Positions 59,525-64,000 of a DNA stretch of 64,000 nucleotides are shown piece after piece. Positions within the stretch are counted from its first letter, which is position 1. Every line of letters starts with the position of its first letter. The notes under the pieces were generated by a model that had not been told where the DNA came from, ran no database searches, and saw only the letters and a list, made by a program, of their open reading frames with translations. Made by a program: the position numbers and the translations under genes. Source of the DNA: Streptomyces panaciradicis (lineage in GTDB: Bacteria > Actinomycetota > Actinomycetes > Streptomycetales > Streptomycetaceae); assembly GCF_023516615.1 (NCBI RefSeq), contig NZ_JAMGBF010000027.1:51749-115748 (forward strand). Direction: 5' to 3'.

Positions 59525-60208
59525 ATGAAGCGCAACACGAGGATCGCCACGGTGGTCACCGCGGGCGCCCTCGCCGTCGGCGGCGTGCTGGCGGTGGGGC
59601 CGGTGACCGCGGACGCCGGCGGGGGGACCGTACCGGTGGCCGCCCGGACCATGTCGCCCGGCGGGCCGGGGTACGGCGGGCACCGGACGCTCGGGCACGG
59701 CGACGACGCCCTCGGCATGCGGCGCCACGACGGGACGTGCACCGGGACCGGCCTGGCGGCGCGAGGCACGCTGACGGCCGCCCAGAAGACCACGCTGGCG
59801 GGCATGGCCGAGGAGGAGAAGCTCGCGCACGACCTGTACACGGCGTTCGCCGGACGCTACGACGCGCGGGTCTTCGCGCACATCGCGGCGGCCGAGACCC
59901 AGCACCTGACCGCCGTGCGCACCCTCCTGGACCGCTACGACGTCACCGACCCGACCGCGGGACACCAGGCCGGCGTCTTCGCCGACCCGGCGGTCCAAGC
60001 CACCTACGACCGGCTCCTGAAGGAGGGCGACCACGGCCTGGACGCGGCCCTGAAGGCCGGCCGCACGGTCGAGGACGACGACATCGCCGCCCTGACCAAG
60101 GCCCTGCCGGGGCTCACCGCACCGGACGCGCGCCAGGTGTACGGCCGGCTGCTCGCCGCCTCGGAGCGGCACCGGGAGGCCTTCGACCACTGGATCGCCG
60201 ACGAGTGA
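59525..60208 (+). CDS. Exported DUF2202 ferritin-like protein
   Basis: 227 aa. Signal peptide (IATVVTAGALAVGGVLAVGPVTADA). After a Gly/His-rich spacer (GYGGHRTLGHGDDALGMRRHDG), a DUF2202 four-helix bundle with the metal-type residues MAEEEKLAHDLYTAF, AAETQHLTAV and ASERHREAFDHW in ferritin-like spacing. The role is unknown; the family is often linked with metal or redox stress. Divergent from the two-component system. GGAGG follows 177 bases of intergenic; ATG at 59525 has GAGGAGG upstream. Confidence 0.85.
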   Translation: MKRNTRIATVVTAGALAVGGVLAVGPVTADAGGGTVPVAARTMSPGGPGYGGHRTLGHGDDALGMRRHDGTCTGTGLAARGTLTAAQKTTLAGMAEEEKLAHDLYTAFAGRYDARVFAHIAAAETQHLTAVRTLLDRYDVTDPTAGHQAGVFADPAVQATYDRLLKEGDHGLDAALKAGRTVEDDDIAALTKALPGLTAPDARQVYGRLLAASERHREAFDHWIADE

Positions 60209-60209
60209 G

Positions 60210-60731
60210 TCAGGAGGGGGAGTCCAGGGTGAGCTGGGCGCGGTGGAAGTCGAAATGCCGGGTGGGATACCGGTAGACGTCCTCGATGGTCATGGTGTCC
60301 GCGAAGAACGGGTCCCACCGCACGGGGAAGTGCATCGTCCGGGCCGGCTCCGTGTCCCGCTCGGCATCCAGGCGGCGGGCGAGGGCCGCGACCGTGCGGT
60401 CGAACTTCGCGCCCATGCGGCGGTGGCCGTACACCCGGGCGCCGACCACGGACCCCCAGTAGTTGATCACGTCGAACGGGCGCGTCGCGGCGTTCAGCAG
60501 ACGCGCCCAGGCGCGGCTCGCACCCGCCGGAAGGCGGCCGAACAGCCGTACCAGGGGCAGCAGGGCCAGGACGACGAGATAGCCGAAGAGCATGTGGTAG
60601 AGCAGCTGCTCATTGGTCCAGCGGGTCCCGTCGCTGCGGCGGCGCAGGTCGTCGGCGCTCGCCGAATCCAGCAGCGCGTGGAACGCCGCGGCGGCCTGCC
60701 GGAGCTCCGCGTGCACGACTTCCCGGTCCAT
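60210..60731 (-). CDS. DinB-family (mycothiol transferase-like) protein
   Basis: 173 aa. A helical bundle with DDLRRRSDGTRWTNEQLLYHMLFGYLVVL (His-bearing helix), and PTRHFDFHRAQL at the end, the three-His pattern of DinB/mycothiol-dependent proteins. Several family members are thiol S-transferases in actinomycetes, which would fit the sulfur gene area, but a direct link is inference. GGAGGTGCC precedes the ATG. Converges with DUF2202 gene. Confidence 0.8.
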   Translation of the reverse strand: MDREVVHAELRQAAAAFHALLDSASADDLRRRSDGTRWTNEQLLYHMLFGYLVVLALLPLVRLFGRLPAGASRAWARLLNAATRPFDVINYWGSVVGARVYGHRRMGAKFDRTVAALARRLDAERDTEPARTMHFPVRWDPFFADTMTIEDVYRYPTRHFDFHRAQLTLDSPS

Positions 60732-60823
60732 GGCACCTCCCGGACATCTCCGCCGAGCCCCCATGATGGCGCTCGCCGGGGCGTCGCTCATCCCGCTCGA
60801 CGAGACTCGGAAGAACTCACGGG

Positions 60824-61501
60824 TCAGACCGGATGCCCCGACTCGACGGGCAGGTCGGCCAGCCGCCATTCCAGCATGCCGTCGGCGAGGCGGATCGCCC
60901 GCCGTCCGCGCTCGGCGAGCAGCCGTACGGCGTCGTGGGCCAGCACGCAGTACTCGCCCCGGCAGTACACGACGATCTCCGAGTCCTCGGGCAACTCGGC
61001 GATACGGTCGGTCAGTTCGCCGACCGGGATGGAGCGCGCGCCGGGGATGTGCCCGGCGAGGTACTCCTCCGGCGGCCGCACGTCCAGCACCACCACCTCT
61101 CCCACCGGCCCGAGGGCGCGCAACTCCTCGCGGCTCATCTCCCCGGCTCCGTCCGCACCCAGGTAGTCGTCCCGGGCGGCGGGTACGGCGGGCTGATGGC
61201 GCTCGGCGACCTTGCGCAGCAGCGCGAAGAGCCGGGCCACGTCGTCCCCGGCCAGCCGGTAGTGAATGCGGACGCCCTCGCGCCGGGTGGCGACGAACCC
61301 GGCCTGCTTGAGGATCTGCAGATGCGCCGAGGCCGTCGTGAGGTGGAGTCCGGCGGCCTTCGCCAGGGCGTCGACGGTGCGCTCGCCCTGAGCCAGCAGA
61401 TCGAGCAGTTCCAGGCGCTTCCCGCTGGCCAGCGCCTTGCCGCTGACCGCGAACGCGTCGTAGAGCCGCGCCTTCGAACCCGTCGTCGTCTCGTCCGCCA
61501 T
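60824..61501 (-). CDS. ArsR-type regulator fused to rhodanese domain
   Basis: 225 aa. Residues 1-100: winged helix (KRLELLDLLAQGERTVDALAKAAGLHLTTASAHLQILKQAGFV, REGVRIHYRL). Residues 120-220: rhodanese with VVLDVRPPEEYLAGHIPGARSIPVG and active loop VVYCRGEYCVLA. The only cysteines in the whole protein are the two in that loop, so sensing probably runs through the rhodanese. GGAGG six bases before the ATG at 61499-61501 decides the start. Divergent from an MFS pump with a TTCCATGGAA palindrome between. Confidence 0.93.
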   Translation of the reverse strand: MADETTTGSKARLYDAFAVSGKALASGKRLELLDLLAQGERTVDALAKAAGLHLTTASAHLQILKQAGFVATRREGVRIHYRLAGDDVARLFALLRKVAERHQPAVPAARDDYLGADGAGEMSREELRALGPVGEVVVLDVRPPEEYLAGHIPGARSIPVGELTDRIAELPEDSEIVVYCRGEYCVLAHDAVRLLAERGRRAIRLADGMLEWRLADLPVESGHPV

Positions 61502-61516
61502 CGGCATCCTCCATTG

Positions 61517-61526
61517 TTCCATGGAA
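61517..61526. promoter_or_regulatory. Palindrome between ArsR-rhodanese and MFS genes
   Basis: TTCCATGGAA, extended imperfectly to TTGTTCC-AT-GGAATAG, 15 bases before the ArsR-rhodanese start. Not of the ATACCC type, so probably its own operator. Confidence 0.6.
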
Positions 61527-61592
61527 TAGTGTAGATGAGGTCGAGGCGACGCCCGCCTCGCCACACCCCCTGACGGCCCCTGGAGGACTGCC

Positions 61593-62852
61593 GTGAGCCG
61601 CACCGCGACCGGCCCCGTACACCTCGGGCTGCGCGAGAACCGGCTGCAGTTCACCCTGCTCGTCATCGTCAACGTCTGCGTCGGCGGCCTGGTCGGGCTG
61701 GAGCGCACCACCGTCCCGCTCATCGGCGCCCGCACCTTCGGACTGACCAGCGACCTGGCCGTCTTCTCCTTCATCATCGCCTTCGGGCTCACCAAGGCCC
61801 TGACCAACCTGGCCGCCGGAGCCCTGACCGCCCGCTTCCGCCGCAAGGACCTGCTGGTCGCCGGCTGGCTCCTCGGCATCCCCGTCCCCTTCGCGCTCGC
61901 CTACGCGCCCTCCTGGGGATGGATCGTCGCCGCCAACGTGCTGCTCGGCGTCAACCAGGGCCTGACCTGGTCGATGACCGTGAACATGAAGATCGACCTC
62001 GTCGGCCCGGCCCGCCGCGGCCTCGCCACCGGCCTGAACGAGGCCGCCGGATACACCGCCGTCGGCGTCACCGCCCTGCTCACCGGCTACCTCGCCACCG
62101 CCTACGGGCTGCGCCCCGCCCCCGAACTCATCGGCGTCGTCTTCGTCGCCGCCGGACTGGCCCTCTCCCTCGTCGTCCGCGACACCGCCGCCCACGTCGC
62201 ACTCGAACTCGCCCGGCACACCCAGCCGGCGCCCGCCCGCGAGGACACCGGCCTGAAAGCCACCTTCGCGCGCACCTCCTGGCACGACCGGTCCCTGCGC
62301 GGCGCCAGCCAGGCCGGACTCGTCAACAACCTCAACGACGGGCTGACCTGGGGCGTCTTCCCCCTGCTGTTCACCGACCACGGCCTCGGCATCGCCGCCG
62401 TCGGACTGATCAAGGGCCTCTACCCCATCCTGTGGGGCCTCGGGCAGATCCCCACCGGTCACCTCGCCGACCGCGTCGGCCGCAAACCGCTCATCGTCAC
62501 CGGCATGTTCGTCCAGGCTGGCGGCTTCGTGCTCGCCCTGGTCCTGCTGTCGCGGCCGCTGGCGGCCGGCCTCCTGTCCGCCGTCGTCCTCGGCCTGGGC
62601 ACCGCCATGGTCTACCCGGCCCTCATCGCCTCCGTCTCCGACCACGCCCACCCGAGCTGGCGGGCCAACGCCCTCGGCACCTACCGCTTCTGGCGCGACA
62701 TCGGCTACGCCGCCGGTGCCCTCGTCGCAGGCGTTCTCGCCGACGCCTTCGGCCTGAACGCGACCGTCGTCGCGGCCGCCGTCCTCACCGCCGGCTCCGG
62801 GCTGCTCGCCGCCCGCTGGATCACCGAGCGGCACCCGGCGCGGCCACGGTAG
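61593..62852 (+). CDS. MFS transporter
   Basis: 419 aa, 12 membrane segments. GLVGLERTTVPLIG in segment 1, AGALTARFRRKDLLVAGWLLGIPVPF, GVNQGLTWSMTVNMKIDLVGPARRGLATGLNEAAGY and GHLADRVGRKPLIVTGMF. The family with the VNMKIDLVGP motif is often found next to ArsR-rhodanese regulators; the cargo may be a sulfur compound or metalloid (inference). GTG start with GGAGGACTGCC upstream. Confidence 0.9.
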   Translation: MSRTATGPVHLGLRENRLQFTLLVIVNVCVGGLVGLERTTVPLIGARTFGLTSDLAVFSFIIAFGLTKALTNLAAGALTARFRRKDLLVAGWLLGIPVPFALAYAPSWGWIVAANVLLGVNQGLTWSMTVNMKIDLVGPARRGLATGLNEAAGYTAVGVTALLTGYLATAYGLRPAPELIGVVFVAAGLALSLVVRDTAAHVALELARHTQPAPAREDTGLKATFARTSWHDRSLRGASQAGLVNNLNDGLTWGVFPLLFTDHGLGIAAVGLIKGLYPILWGLGQIPTGHLADRVGRKPLIVTGMFVQAGGFVLALVLLSRPLAAGLLSAVVLGLGTAMVYPALIASVSDHAHPSWRANALGTYRFWRDIGYAAGALVAGVLADAFGLNATVVAAAVLTAGSGLLAARWITERHPARPR

Positions 62853-62881
62853 GCTGCGCCACCTGCGCGAGGTGGGGTGAC

Positions 62882-63559
62882 ATGGACGTCCTGGGAGTCG
62901 ACGCCTGCGGCAAGCAGGGCTGGGTCGGGATCACGCTCACGGACGGTGCCTACGCGGGCAGTCTGGTGGACTTCCGGCTCGACTCGCTGATCGAGCGCGC
63001 CGCCGGAGTGCGGGCGATCGCCGTGGACATGCCGCTCGGCCTCGTCGAGAAGGACTGGCGCGCCGCGGACCTCGCCGCCAGGGCCCTGCTCGGTGCGCGG
63101 CGCGGCAGTGTCTTCCTCATCGCGCCGCGACCGGCCTGGCAGGAGCCGGACTACGTGGCGGCCGCGGACCGGTGCCAGGAGCTCACCGGCAACCGGCTCA
63201 GCCGTCAGGCGTGGGCGCTGGCCCCGAAGCTGGCCGAGGCCAGAGCGTGCTGGCTGGCCGACCGGCGGCTGCACGAGGTGCATCCCGAGCTGTCCTTCCG
63301 GACCCTCGCGGGCGGGATGCCGCTGACCCACGCGAAGAAGACCTGGCGCGGTCAGCACCTGCGTCGCTCCCTGCTGGCCGAGGCCGGGATCGTCCTCCCG
63401 GACGCGCTGGGCGAGGCGGACCGCGTCCCTGCCGACGACGTGCTCGACGCCGCCGTGGCCGCCTGGTCGGCGCACCGGATCGCCCGGGGCATCGCCGGCC
63501 GGGTGCCCGAGACGCCTGAACCGGACGCGGAAGGCCGTGCCGTCGAGATCCGGTTCTGA
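62882..63559 (+). CDS. DUF429 family protein
   Basis: 225 aa: GVDACGKQGWVGITL at the start and AVDMPLGL, RRGSVFLIAPRPAW, KLAEARACWL and HEVHPELSF with late DDVLDAAVAAWSA, the RNase H-like DUF429 layout with acidic residues that may bind metal. Function unknown. GAGGTGGGG precedes the ATG at 62882, which is 30 bases past the MFS stop, suggesting a two-gene unit. Confidence 0.85.
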   Translation: MDVLGVDACGKQGWVGITLTDGAYAGSLVDFRLDSLIERAAGVRAIAVDMPLGLVEKDWRAADLAARALLGARRGSVFLIAPRPAWQEPDYVAAADRCQELTGNRLSRQAWALAPKLAEARACWLADRRLHEVHPELSFRTLAGGMPLTHAKKTWRGQHLRRSLLAEAGIVLPDALGEADRVPADDVLDAAVAAWSAHRIARGIAGRVPETPEPDAEGRAVEIRF

Positions 63560-64000
63560 CCGGCTGCCGGACAGCGGACGCGGACCGGGCGGCGGTCGGC
63601 GGGTCGGCGGGTCGGCGCGCGATGCTGTCCGTCGCCCAGGCCCAGCCGGACCGGGTGGCGGTGGCCCGCCAGCCCTGCGGGGCTGCCATCGGCACCGGGA
63701 AGCCGCAGCCCTCCCCCGGCCGGCACAGCAGCAGCACCGCCAGGGCCCGTCGTTTGGATCAGGTCGGCTGCGGGGGACGGTGCGTCACGGCCGACCCGAG
63801 CGGGGTCTGGTGCGTGCGGCTGCAAGGCGGAGGAGGGAGTCGCCGAGTGACGACAACGCGGCAGATCTGCGTGCCGGGGCCCGCGACGCCGAGCTGATCC
63901 AAACGACAGGCCCAAGGCGCCGATCGGCGGCCGTGGTGGCCGATCGGCCCTATGGCGAAGCCGCCCGCCGGGTGAGGCTGACAGTGGAGACGCTCTCATG
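63560..64000. other. Gene-free end of window
   Basis: About 440 bases past the DUF429 gene. It holds a short GGGTCGGC direct repeat near 63600 and the MITE-like element. The minus-strand frame running out of the window reads through the element and has no recognisable product. Confidence 0.5.
63743..63913. mobile_element. 171-bp MITE-like element, right copy
   Basis: Terminal inverted repeats GGGCCCGTCGTTTGGATCAG (63743-63762) and CTGATCCAAACGACAGGCCC (63894-63913) differ at a single position. The interior matches the element at 19185-19354, same orientation. It has no coding capacity and no clear target-site duplication; the base string GCCA precedes both copies. Confidence 0.85.

Noticed and set aside
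63352..63999. Minus-strand frame running off the right end
   Set aside because: It reads antisense through DUF429 and through the MITE-like element; no recognisable product.

Overview
The window is high-GC DNA with the codon bias, GTG/TTG starts, strong GGAGG ribosome binding sites and gene content of a Streptomyces chromosome: a DUF574 methyltransferase, ricin-B/CBM13 secreted hydrolases, DasR-type operators, a SpoIIE phosphatase with a HATPase anti-sigma-like protein, and a roadblock protein. No tRNA, rRNA, CRISPR array, integrase or transposase gene was seen.

Layout. 1-6700: end of a serine hydrolase, phosphoglucomutase, SpoIIE-type phosphatase, MASE1 membrane protein, ArsR regulator, roadblock and SRPBCC proteins. 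6700-13100: an ABC uptake operon of the 2-aminoethylphosphonate/iron class (binding lipoprotein, two permeases, ATPase) ending in a HAD phosphatase fused to an endonuclease/exonuclease/phosphatase-family domain, with a divergent GntR/UTRA regulator. 13100-18500: an orphan molybdopterin-dehydrogenase FAD subunit, two alpha/beta hydrolases and a DHA2-type MFS pump. 18510-19360: a gene-free stretch with a 162-bp tandem repeat and a 170-bp MITE-like element; a second copy of the element lies at 63743-63913 in the same orientation. 19358-28800: anti-sigma-like ATPase, APC permease, SGNH esterase, MarR/MFS pair, GlxA-type regulator, GAPDH and a membrane-anchored Mrr-like protein.

28987-39278 is a polymer-degradation and attack region: a GH18-CBM5 chitinase behind two DasR (dre) sites, a GH5 glycosidase with CBM_X2-like module, a GH43 xylosidase behind stacked palindromes, and a tight three-gene operon of GH18 chitinase with CBM13, a CBM13 beta-helix protein and a Nep1-like (NLP) toxin. 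39490-47140 is a mixed metabolic and transport stretch.

47170-57150 is a dense sulfide/persulfide island. It holds sulfide:quinone oxidoreductase, two persulfide-dioxygenase-like MBL proteins each carrying a catalytically dead and a live rhodanese, three stand-alone or membrane-linked rhodaneses, a TauE/SafE exporter, DUF302, a class-V aminotransferase fold enzyme, a methyltransferase, and a CsoR-family regulator with the two cysteines but without the histidine of copper CsoR, which points to a CstR-type persulfide sensor. Seven near-identical ATACCC...GGGTAT palindromes lie in five promoter regions and predict one regulon: SQR makes persulfide, the dioxygenases oxidise it to sulfite, rhodaneses move sulfane sulfur, and TauE exports sulfite or sulfonate. 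Next to it lie a two-component system, a DUF2202 ferritin-like exported protein, and an ArsR-rhodanese fusion divergent from an MFS pump.
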